Source: Isoetes taiwanensis (taxonomy: Eukaryota > Streptophyta > Lycopodiopsida > Isoetales > Isoetaceae). Taken from it: 64,000 nucleotides of DNA. The notes under the pieces are model-generated. The model saw nothing but the letters and a program-made list of their open reading frames with translations, did no database searches and was not told the origin of the DNA. Position numbers and translations under genes: made by a program. Positions 54,600-64,000 of the stretch are shown here, piece after piece. Every line of letters starts with the position of its first letter. Position 1 is the stretch's first letter. Where the stretch lies: assembly GCA_021234155.1 (NCBI GenBank), contig JAJEKV010000031.1, positions 8,632,748 through 8,696,747 on the forward strand, given 5' to 3'.

Positions 54600-55540
54600 A
54601 CTTATAAGATCGAGCCACCTCCACTACACCCGCCTCGTAAGTGAATGAGGGAAGGCGTGGGTGCTTGGGGATGGGACCAAGACACCCTTGTCTTGGCCAA
54701 GTTAACTCTCATGTCGTGAATTGGCGTAAAGTGTCCAAAGCATCCGGTGGCATTGCATGTCCTCCGGGTATATCTGCAGCAGGTCAACATCATCGGCATA
54801 TATGAGTTGCGGATTATGTGGTGCATCAACCGGCGCCTCCCCGTGCTTTCGGCTAGCCATTCTTCTAGCTGGTCAATGTACAAGCCGAAGAGTCGGGGGA
54901 TAGAGGGCAGCCTGGCGCACCCCAATGCTACTAACAACGGGCTCCCCGACGGTGTGAGAGACCAGGAGCAAGCCTCGTATAGTCTGTATATAGCATTCTG
55001 CAAGTCGACGGGGGTCCCTAGTCTGTCTCAATCATCCCACAACTTATCCGGAGGCACTGTGTCAAAAGCCTTTGCAAAATCTACAAAAACAAGACAGATG
55101 ATTAAAGGCGTTGATTCCGGCTATCCTCTATGAGTTTTTGCGAGTGAAGATATGGTCAATAGTAGAATGCCGAGGGCGAAGCCTGCTGCGTGAGCCCGCA
55201 CTTCTCCATCCTCTGCCCAAAGTGTCGGGCCGCTGCTCAAGAATCCCGGCAAGCAACTTGGCAAAGACAGAACTGACCATAATGGTACGATAGTTGGCTG
55301 GGCTGTGGGGGTCCCCTGCTTTGTATATGGGCACAACTCTACTGGTAGTCCAGTGCGGGGGGAAGCCTTCTTGCAATGCCCTGTTGAAGAGTGCTATGAG
55401 AACCCCACTACCATTGGGGCCCGCCCACTTGAGAAGCTCTGCACGCATACCATCCAAATCTGGCGCCTTCCCCGCTAGCGTTGCGGGCCCATTATGACAT
55501 CCCTTCGATGTGACCCGATTGCTAGGCACATGCTGCATGG
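54600..55540 (-). pseudogene. Reverse transcriptase of the GC-rich LINE
   Basis: The block 55538-55128 reads KAPDLDGMRAELLKWAG, FPPHWTTSRVVPIYKAGD and SPANYRTIMVSSVFAKLL, the RT fingers. After a break, VFVDFAKAFDTVPPDKLW near 55060 is motif A. Near 54800, in another frame, PQLIYADDVDLLQIYP is the YADD motif C. At least three frame changes make it non-functional. The sequence differs from the plant L1 RT at 21-23 kb. Confidence 0.8.
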
Positions 55541-55699
55541 AGGTACCGGGTGCCCTGGGCTTCCCATTGGGTCATATAGCTGCTGCAAGTATCTCACCCA
55601 TTGTTCCGGGGTAATATTTCCTGTGGGCAGTGCGGGCTTACTCAAGACCTTTCTCCAGAAGGTCCTAGGGTGGCGGTCTAGTAGACCAAACATGCATTC

Positions 55700-56870
55700 T
55701 GGTGCTCATGGGTACACAGCTTTCTTGGTCTTGAGGAAGGAGCGGTATTGACGGACGGGCTGCTGCGAATGGTGGGGTCCAAAGACTTGGCGGAGCCATC
55801 GTTTCAACTCCCGACATTCGTCATCGAACCCGGTGATTGGCGGGGAAGGTGGTTGCAGCCCCCCGTGGATCGTCAAGAGCGGCCTCTCCCAAAGCATCCT
55901 CCCCTACCCTTAGAAGGAGCGGTTCAGCTAGACCGTCTGGCCGTTGAAGTGTGGGAGTCTGCGGCACTCCCGGCAGCTCATCCTCAAGCATCCTCGCATA
56001 GACCGCCGCGCATGATCATAGTCCAGCCTTGGCCGTGGTACATGGGGTGTTGGGGCAATGGGTGCTCGGTTGGCACTGCCAATCTATCTGCAAAACGGGG
56101 TGATGGTGAGTCTACTTCCTTGTCCCGCCACCGTCCCGGCAACGCGCAGTGATCAAGTGTAGGCATTGCTCGCCTCTGCTAGCCGCGTAATCCACCACCG
56201 TGTGCCGCCCCAGTTCTCCTGTTTACAAATGAAGCGGGCTGGAGGGCGGCCAGCGCAGCCCCATTGCAAATGACCCGGGTCAAAGATCTCGCCCGAGAAT
56301 CGGTGCCGCCCATACCGTGTGTCACCGGCGTCATCGGCGCCCTTGGCCAAACCATCTCTGCGGGGTCCATTTGCAACACATCCTCGACTAGAGGTGCGAA
56401 TTTTGGGATCTGGCTTCTTTTTGTCGGCGCATTGAAATCTCCAAGCAACATGACCTTGCCCAATTGTGCATGACTGGCGTATGTCATCATATAGATCGAC
56501 ATAGGGCTCCCCTGTGTCCACATCCAAGTGCGTGTGGTAAAAGTTGCTCTCAGCATGTGGGAAGTAGCAAGCCGCCACAAAGAGAGGGCTGCCATCGCTG
56601 TTTACACTTTCGTACCCGCAGTATTCTGTTGTGCAGCAATGCGCCTTGCCTTGCACGAGACCGATTGGGATAAGGTCATTGCCGGGTAGTAACACGCACC
56701 TTCCTCCGTGTCCTCATTTCGGTGCACTCATTGAAGACGGAGTAGCCCGGTATCCCGGCAAATCGTAGCTTTGTGACCAAGATGTTCCCATGTTTCCATG
56801 AGGAAGATAAGGTCCATGTCCATGGCGATGGAATTGAGATCTGTCCCCTTACGCCATGGAAAGCCACGGC
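55700..56870 (-). pseudogene. Endonuclease of the GC-rich LINE
   Basis: The minus-strand frame near 56470 reads KVMLLGDFNAP, the GDFN motif of AP-type endonucleases. Further upstream blocks such as HGNILVTKLRF and GIPGYSVFNECTEM are in shifting frames. The catalytic SDH end could not be placed. It is heavily decayed. Confidence 0.6.
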
Positions 56871-56899
56871 AATTCCGGGGATACCACGGTGGGGGCACG

Positions 56900-57600
56900 A
56901 TCCCTATTTAATGGCATGCATCGCCACTTCAGGTCCGGTGGTAGTGGTGGTCCCAGGGGGAGCGGCAGATGTGGATGCCTGTGCCGCTGGGGCCCCCTCA
57001 GAGGGGACTCGAGGGGCCGGAGTGTCTGCATCCCTGTTTGGCTGCCTGAATTCCCGCATCCTTCCCCGGACCAGCCCCGCTGCCCCTCCATGTCTGCGGC
57101 AGTCCCTGACTTTGGCCAGCTCACGCCTTCGGGTCTCTTGCTGTGCTGGGGTCAAGTCCCGGTCAACGTACAGAGCCGTGCCCTTCAACTTCCGGCCTTG
57201 ACGCAGGATGGCCACCCGCTCTGGCACGCTCTCAACTGTGAAGATGACCACCCGGGGGCGATCAGGGCGCTAAATTCCATGACGACTCGCCTTTCCAATG
57301 GTCACAGGTGCTGGGAACATCATCCGGTCCAAGATCTGTGTCTGGAGTCGGGAAGTGAGATGTTCTCCCGACTCCTCCGTCAGGCCTCGCACTACCACAT
57401 TGCGGCTCCTGCGTCTCTGTTCCTGGAGTTCGGCGGGGGCCGCACCAGGTGTTAGTTGAGGTGCGTGAGGCATAGGCTGTGGTCGGCGCCTGGGTGGTGG
57501 CGGCCCGGCGTGATCTGATGTGTCCACAAAGAAAAGTTGCGGTTGACGCCTGTAGGTTGGTGGGTTCGCGGGGTTGGTGTGTTCTTTCTCTTGTGGTTTT
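56900..57600 (-). pseudogene. RRM-like ORF1 of the GC-rich LINE
   Basis: Two overlapping frames carry RRRSRNVVVRGLTEESGEH, VIFTVESVPERVAILRQGRK and KGTALYVDRDLTPAQQETRR. The arrangement, with an N-terminal beta strand after a basic patch and an xVxxDLTPxQ segment after a helix, is that of LINE ORF1 RNA-binding proteins outside the DUF4283 type. A frameshift near 57262 separates the two halves. Pro- and Arg-rich sequence precedes the domain. Confidence 0.6.
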
Positions 57601-58789
57601 ACGTTCTCCGGTCACGGGCTTCGGCTCTTGCGGGGGCGTTGTCATGTCTTGCCATCTTCAGCGTGCAATGGCGAGTTGCTCATGTGCCTCGGCGGCACGG
57701 AGGCCCTTGCCTTCTTGGGCAATGGCGCCTCCACCAGCTCCGGTCTGCGTGCTAAATCCTTACTCGGCGCTCGATTACGCACGGCTAGCTTCCAAAGCGG
57801 CTTGGACTCCTTGTCTTCGATGGCGGCCTCGCAACCTCTAACGAGGGAGGCGGCTTTGTGCTCCTGCGTGCGTGGCCTTAGCCTCCTCAACCTCGGCTGG
57901 ATCCGAGGCGAGGGGTTCTGAAGTGTCTCTGCTCTACCGGTTCACGTCCTGCGTCCCGGCTTCCATAGCTGCCAACCACGGTGTCTACCGCCCCTCATAT
58001 CGCAAGCTCCTGGCGTGTGGCTTTGCATCAAATTGTAGCAAGTGGATGCTATCATCTACACACTTTGTCGTCAAATGCGATCCTCCAATTACGTGATTAA
58101 ATCGTTTTTCGGCACCAATCGCCTGCGCAACATCCGAGATGTTATGTTCTCCACCTCTGCCGGGAGGCCTGCCAAAGGCGTGCACTTGTTGGCCTCAACC
58201 CTCGGTGGATCTCGGCTCCAAGGTTCGGACCGGCGGATTGCACTGTGGTGGCCCCGCCTTGTCGGGTCGACCGGCCTTGGCTCAGGGCCTCCCTCTTCAT
58301 GGAAGACGTCTCTCCCTCTGCCCGAGGCCTCTTCCTTGGTGGCCCCGCTTCTTGGTCTTCCCGCAGGGCTCTGCTGCGTGGGGTCAACCGGTGGTTGGTG
58401 TGTTTGGGCCTTCCCAGGATGGGTTGGTGTGGTCTGAGGTAGCTTACCAACCAAGTGTGGGTCCACACACGGGACTGTGTCTGTGGCCATGACTTGGGGT
58501 ATGACTTGGGCCACGACAGGTCAAACAGGGTTTTAGGTAGGCTATGGCAGGGGCTTATCGTGTCCGGCGGGGGCTAGGCGTGGCTGTGGCGGTTGGGCTT
58601 GGCTAGGCAAGGCCAAGAGGCAGCTTGGTTGGGCTATGGCAATGTCAGGTAGATGTTGGAGCCTAGCTCAACATTAATTTGTATGCTCTGACTGCCCAAA
58701 TTAGGGTTGGAAGCAAAGGGGCTGAAAGGGGGCAAAAAAAAGGAAAGTGGCTAATAGACTCCTGGATATCTGGTGTGTACCAGCTGCCA
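57600..58789. other. G+C-rich DNA, probable 5' region of the GC-rich LINE
   Basis: Composition continues that of the LINE, but no frame has recognisable motifs. From about 58500 the plus strand is G-rich, with repeats such as GGCTATGGCA, GGCTTGGCTA and TGGTTGGGCTATGG. Confidence 0.4.
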
Positions 58790-59525
58790 CAAAAACCCCT
58801 AGCACACAGCCCGGAAAAGTGCAGATTTGAGCACTAAAACAAAGACAAGCATGCAGGTATCATACACCGTTGGAAAGCTCTCTGAACCAGCTTTCCAACA
58901 AGCCCAAGCACATGAAAATCTGACACTGGATGTGAGAGATACAACCGGTCAAGTGTCTCACCGGTTGCCACGTAAACCCTAGCACACAGCCTGGAAAAGT
59001 GCCAATTTGAGCACAGAAACAAAGCTAAGCATGCAGGTACCATACACCGTTGGAAAGATCTCTGAACAGCTTTCCAACAAGCCCAAGCACATGAAAATCT
59101 GACATCGGATGTGAGAGATATGACCGATCAAAATTCTGCCGCAAGACGAGACCAATCGAATACTTACTAAAACATACGCCAATCCCTATATTGGTGTCGG
59201 ACTTTCATCAACAACACCATCAGGAATTAGGGTATGAATTAGTAAAACATTCTCGTAACCTTCAATAAGAGTACAACGCACACCTTTCAACACCGGGTGG
59301 CCAAGGCCAACGACGGCATCAGGCGAGGGCTATACTTCTCAAAGAAGGAAGAAGAAGGGCTGCCACAAAAACCCTAGCACACAGCCCGGAAAAGTGCAGA
59401 TTTGAGCACTGAAACAAAGACAAGCATGCAGGTATCATACACCTTGGAAAGCTCTCTGAACCAGCTTTCCAACAAGCCCAAGCACATGAAAATCTGACAC
59501 CGGATGTGAGAGATATGACCGATTA
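58790..59525. repeat. Three copies of a ~170-bp repeat
   Basis: CCTAGCACACAGCC, then AAGCATGCAGGTA, CTTTCCAACAAGCCCAAGCA and GGATGTGAGAGATA occur in order at 58790-58968, 58969-59130 and 59358-59525. Between copies two and three is about 220 bp of other sequence. On the minus strand the third copy is fused to the RT frame (after ETFIRANR), so it entered that gene. Confidence 0.85.
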
Positions 59526-60847
59526 GCTCTAATAAATGTTTCCTTGGTCAAAAGGGTCCAACATTTCCCCTTTGGATCAACCTTAAACCATTTGACAATA
59601 AACTTTTCTTCGCCATCTTGTTTAATCCACTGTAAACTGCACATATACATCCATGCTTGTGTAATTACGTGTGTCAGGATGCGGCATATGCCGGATTCGC
59701 CCGTAAGTGGAATGCTCTCATAGCATTTTGTGATATCGGCCACAAATATATTAGTAACTTTATCCGGCAGGTTAAGAATTACATCATAAATGGAATGTAT
59801 CATCCAGTTTGGATTAATCTTTTCCGGAAATAGATTGCAATATTTTTCACTTTTTTTTTTTGCTATATCAGGCTAGATATCAGTAATCATGCTTAAGCCT
59901 GCAGTAACAACATTGGAAAATCTTGTGTATATCGTGCCATGTGCATTGGTAATCCATCGATAATCTTGTTTGTGGGATTTGTAAACACCAAGAAGATATG
60001 GTAATCTTTCACTGGGATAGCCTGCATATGGAAAAATTTGTTCCATTTCATTTTTTACTTTCCACATAATGGCAATTTGGTCAACCAAAACTTCCCTGAA
60101 ATCCTTGCTGTTTAACCTTTCATAAGCTTTTTCTCTCATATGCTTAGGGCATATGAAAGCAGGGTTATTGGTGGCCTTGTCCACTCCTGCTACATAAAGG
60201 TATTTATTGAGCCAATCTATGCTTTGGATTATTTTGGCATCGTTTAGTGGGAATCTTCTGGTACGGTCTAGCTTGAAAGCATTTTTTAAGGATTCAGCAA
60301 CCCTTTTAATAACAATTTCTTTAACTTCTTGTTTGCTGTTTTCTTCCAACTGGGGATATGTAAACCTGTGTGCTTCAAAGATACTATCAATCGTTAAGTT
60401 TAGTTCTTTTACCAGTATGTCCCATTCGAGACTTTTGTCTGGTATGTGGTTCAGACCATATTGCAGCATGTTCCGTAACTGTGTATTCTGTATGATCATG
60501 AGGTCTGTCGTCCTAACATGTCCGATAGACTTATCAACAAAGTCTTTAAGTTGAGAGAGTGAACACGGGCAAACATTTTCTTCCCAATGGGAAAAAATGT
60601 AGAAGGGTTTGTATAAGATATCCCTCATATTTTCAGTATATTTCCACGAGAACATGGTGTTCTCCATAATAATCTCTCCTATTTCCCCCAAAACTTCTAC
60701 TGTGGCTTTATGGCAGATTTTGGGTAGGCATATCTTATCCAAAATCTTAGAAAGAAAGGTACAGTGTACTATCCTATTTTTCTGTTTGAGTGCACAATCA
60801 GTTAGATGTAGCCTGCCCAATGAATCCCTTCGTAGGTATTTGGTAAT
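59521..60847 (-). pseudogene. Penelope/rvt-like RT, fingers to motif A
   Basis: After a good acceptor (TTTAATTATTGCAG) the exon begins ITKYLRRDSLGRLHLTD at 60847. It carries VAGVDKATNNPAFICPKHM and RLPYLLGVYKSHKQDYRW, the finger motifs. A TAG lies at about 59875, then an in-frame continuation through an A-run. Motif A, FVADITKCYESIPLTGE, is at about 59730-59680. Reading stops at FIRANR when the 170-bp repeat begins, and the partner half resumes at 53396. An enzyme of this type copies RNA into DNA, and family members can keep introns. Whether it was a mobile element or a resident cellular RT is not settled. Confidence 0.7.
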
Positions 60848-61141
60848 CTGCAATAATTAAATCGTGTAAAATAATGTGTTAGTACTATGTATCTGCACCC
60901 TAAGGTCCGTGTATTAAAGCTGGCCTGTGATGGTATCCTACTAGGATAAATCCAATAATTGGATTATATTGTAGCCAACTGGCCATTAGGTATCTCATAA
61001 CTAATGAGTTCCCATTTATAGTTAGTCTGGTCATAATGTAGACCCTCATGTTAGAGCTTATCTAATCATGAAATTTGATATACGCACATTATTGCAATCA
61101 TGACATTCATTGAAAGATCACTGTAAAAAAGTAGACATACC

Positions 61142-62697
61142 TTATGTATCATATTTGAGTGCATGAACAGTATCACCATCATTTGAATGCGCCCTTGTGC
61201 CTGCATTTTTTGTGACCGAGTGTCCTTTATTTCCTAGAGACTCCAGTCCTTCTACAGAGATGCTTTCAGTTTGCTCCATTTTAGTAGAGCTATTGGGTAG
61301 CATAGTAATCCGCGGTGGAGCATTAATTTTAAACTTTTGGCCACTTGACTTAGCAGATCTGCCCTGTTTTGAAGACTTATTACTGCCAATACTAGCCGTA
61401 CCATATGTCCTCTTGAGAAAATCAACAGGTTTGATTGTTTTTTCACATATGTCAGTCATGACCCCATTGGGAAAGTTAATTTTCAGATCAGCTTGAGGGT
61501 CTTCGACTAAAGCCATAGTCATACCAATCAACATATTCCTGACCTCCAGATATGCAATATAGGCAGTAACACCAGCCTTAAGAGTGGTTTTAAGACAATT
61601 TCTGAAGGCCACAAATTGTCCAGCAATTGACAAATTGGAAAATATTGTGCCCAAGTTATTGAGCATGTACCAGATAGCCTGGTCAAACCAGATCATATTC
61701 TCTCCACATTGGTGAGCTGTTGTTTCTTTTCCTCTTTCATCACAGATACATTTAAAGTACGGGCACATCGTACGCCAGATGCGTTTAAGGTAAAAATCAT
61801 CTCTTCCTATGTTAGCATAGGCCATGTGGCCTTTTTGGCATAGTATCATCAGTTCACTCTTTGTACAATGTTTGTCAAAAAACCTGGTGTCCACAGCAAG
61901 TTTTACCTTAATCATTTTCATACGCTCCATTCGAAAGGCACCTGCCTTAGCCAGGCTAGCTGTTTCTTTAGAGATATCACCCAACAGCATCCACGCATCT
62001 TCACTAATAGGTGCAAGGGCGCCGAAATTTTTGGTCCTCCAAATGGCTTGGTTGCAGAGCAGGCCATGATTTTCCACTAGTCTTCTTGAGATGATAGGAA
62101 ACTTAAGACAGTTTCTTAGTGTGAATTTGAAACCAATCTCTTTATGCTGGTCGCTTTGAGATGCATTTGGTTGCAGAACCGCTTTTTCTTCTTCTGTTAA
62201 GAGGTCAGCACCAAAGAGATCATCCACAAGGTTGGATTCTTTGGCCTGTAATTCTGTTTTTTCCAATCTGATCTGCTCATCTTCTTTGGCATGAGAATTT
62301 TTAATTCCATTAACATCCTCAAGTGCAGTAATGCCAAGGATAAAATCTTTAGAGCATTCATCTTCAGCCTTTGTCCAATCATAAATTTTTTGTGGTAAGC
62401 CATCATATAAACTGTAGACAAAAGGGAATACCTCTTCATCTTTAGTTGAGAGTTTGTTGATACTCGGTAATAACAATAACCATTCGCTAAACCCGAGATG
62501 TGTCACAGCAGAAATCTATTCTGGGGTTCTAATGGCCTCCCTTTCCAACACCAGTTCGTGGAATTTCATATTCTTAATGTAGCATAATACGCTTTGCACA
62601 GCAGAATTTGGGCATTCAATTCGGTTCTTGTCATAGCCTATTTCAACCAACTGTTTATTCCAGGTAGGTGGTATCATTTCAAACTCTTTTTCCTCAT
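61142..62697 (-). pseudogene. Large exon upstream of the RT, function unknown
   Basis: The frame is open from about 62697 (HDEFDEEKEFEMIPPTWNK), is crossed by one TAG at 62518, and continues for 454 codons to a TAA at 61144-61142. Parts read LRNCLKFPIISRRLVENHG, DDFYLKRIWRTMCPYFKC and DQAIWYMLNNLGTIFSN. The C-terminal end is basic. A GTATGT donor at 61140 directly follows, but its phase does not fit the RT exon at 60847 as read, so an indel or an additional exon is needed. I assign it to the RT gene only by position and strand. No endonuclease motif is seen. Confidence 0.5.
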
Positions 62698-62893
62698 CAA
62701 ATTCATCATGCCATTAAATATAATTTGAAGTAAACAATTGTATATCAGTGTCATTTCTGAAAATTATAAATGTAAAAGCTTAGAGCAATCATACTTTATA
62801 TATCAGTTAAATATTAGTATAGATTTTAAGCTCATACAACTAGCATAAAGGTAAAGGACAACACCGGATATCTCCAGTGTGATGAAGTATCTA

Positions 62894-63697
62894 AAAAAAA
62901 CCCAGCCTGAACTAGAATACCTAGACCAGACATCTGCCTCGGTCAATCCCTTGGCAGTATTATCATCCTATTACCAATATGAGCCAGACTAGCATAGTAT
63001 CCATTTACCAATTTTTCTTTCTATTTTGTATCTTTGTAATCTTGTTAACTTCTTGTTCCCATAAAAACCATGTAAGTATTATGTAAAACACATCATGTCT
63101 CTTGCCTTAATGTATGTGGATCAAATTTTAAATATAACAACTATAATAACTATGAGAACTTATCTTTTTGTATATTCTATAACTTCAGTTCAGTTTTGCC
63201 CTCGTGTATACAACATAGCTGTAGACATCAATCATAATATAATGTTCTTATCTAGTATTTCTTATAATACATAGCTCAAGGCCAGTAGTTATTTTCTTAC
63301 AACAGTTCATTGTAAGTTATTTGTATTTATAGATTAGACAAAGGTCAGTTTTCAGGAATGATCATATTTAATAAGTGATACCCCTATGATTTGTCTTTAA
63401 CAACTTATATCTAGGCTGAGTATACCCATAATATGATAATTAAGTGTATATTCCAGTTTCAGTCTTGATTCCATCATAATTTTGTGTACCATTCCAATAA
63501 ATATCGGAAAATACCTAAGAAGATTCAGAATACTTTAGATTACTATGACAAGAGTTTATCATATTTCCTTGCATTACATGAACAGATTTAGGACAACGAG
63601 ACTGCCATATAAAACCATCTTTTTTCTCCATATTGTAAATTATAAGAACATATACTATAATAAGTGAGCCATACCATATTCATAGAATAATGTCAAG
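62894..63697. repeat. 806-bp repeat, copy 2
   Basis: Nearly identical to 48880-49685 and in the same orientation. It lies just upstream (minus strand) of the large exon. In the other location it lies downstream of the first-exon remnant at 52112. This would be consistent with copies of one gene's intron, or with a non-coding mobile sequence. Confidence 0.9.
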
Positions 63698-64000
63698 CAG
63701 TGATGACTTTAAGGTGTGAAACTTCGTAAAGTTGCTATATTTTGCCATTTTTTAAAATCTGGATTCGATGGTTTACTAGGATGCGTACACTAAAGAACTT
63801 CATAAAATTGCCAAAATTTGATAATATTGCATCCCAATTATTGTAAATTCGCCAAATTAATGGACATTTTACAGTAAAAACCTCAATTTTATGGTAAAAC
63901 ATCCAATTCTACTAAATTCGTTTCTATAAAAACGTTGGAAAAATAGGAAACAATCGCCACCATTTCTATAATTTAGAAGCTAGAGGATGATAAAGTCATC
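63698..64000. other. No feature seen
   Basis: A+T-rich end of the window. Short GCCAAATT and GCCAAAATTTG strings resemble those near 25510, but I cannot define a repeat. Confidence 0.4.

Larger units (their letters stand above)
53397..58790 (-). mobile_element. GC-rich LINE of a second type, 3' tail of AGAAT units
   Basis: The minus-strand order is an RRM-like ORF1 (about 57600-56900), endonuclease (about 56870-55700) and reverse transcriptase (about 55540-54600). The 3' region ends at 53397-53424 in four to five units of TTCTA. A simple-repeat tail instead of poly(A) separates it from the L1 elements here. It lies inside the Penelope/rvt-like RT gene. The 5' limit is set only by where a separate repeat cluster begins, and I found no target duplication. 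Frames are broken throughout. Confidence 0.75.

Noticed and set aside
59521-60847. Telomerase reverse transcriptase
   Set aside because: Motif B is GIPMGFACSP and motif C is YMDD; the TERT-type QG motif and T motif are not seen.
1-64000. CRISPR array or bacterial operon
   Set aside because: Repeats lack regular unique spacers, and the content is eukaryotic (poly(A) retroposons, splice sites).

Overview
This window looks like nuclear DNA of a land plant, and it is mostly layered transposable elements. The plant call rests on three things: plant-type L1 LINEs (endonuclease, reverse transcriptase, zinc-knuckle RT C-terminus), a Ty3/Gypsy chromovirus, and miniature LTR elements primed by initiator-Met tRNA. 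Gene remnants carry GT-AG splice signals, 5' splice sites of the GTATGT type and AAACCCTAA-like 5' leaders. A Penelope/rvt-type reverse transcriptase points away from flowering plants, towards ferns, lycophytes, bryophytes or gymnosperms. That placement is inference. No intact host gene, rRNA or confident tRNA gene was found.

Layout. 0-12.6 kb: purine-rich low-complexity DNA, a minisatellite of perfect palindromes, a 5'-truncated LINE with a 13-bp target duplication, a decayed intron-containing gene on the minus strand, foldback/MITE-like sequences and a tRNA-type SINE. 12.6-23.8 kb: a full-length LINE with target duplication. Its ORF2 is split by a 4.9-kb LTR-type insertion (TG...CA ends, 5-bp GGGAT duplication) that holds about four tandem 1.26-kb units. 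23.8-36.4 kb: short repeats, then a decayed chromovirus on the minus strand. A plus-strand LINE fragment sits inside it, and that fragment is itself split by a segment with a captured gene piece and a large foldback. 36.4-39.8 kb: an unrecognised minus-strand reading frame with its own TATA box, a TRIM element and a broken histone H3-like gene. 39.8-46.3 kb: an A-B-B-A' segmental duplication carrying two more TRIM copies, then a SINE/minisatellite cluster. 46.3-64 kb: minus-strand gene remnants dominated by a Penelope/rvt-like reverse transcriptase. A second, different LINE, with an RRM-like ORF1 and a pentanucleotide 3' tail, cuts it between catalytic motifs A and B.

The elements can be ordered by who interrupts whom. 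A LINE and then a foldback entered the chromovirus, the 4.9-kb LTR unit entered the large LINE, and the GC-rich LINE entered the Penelope/rvt-like gene. Many inactivating stops are TAA or TAG where a Gln codon is expected, which fits deamination of methylated cytosine. The observations I would check first are the structure-preserving variation between the tandem 1.26-kb units, the palindromic minisatellite, the Penelope/rvt-like RT and the H3-like gene.
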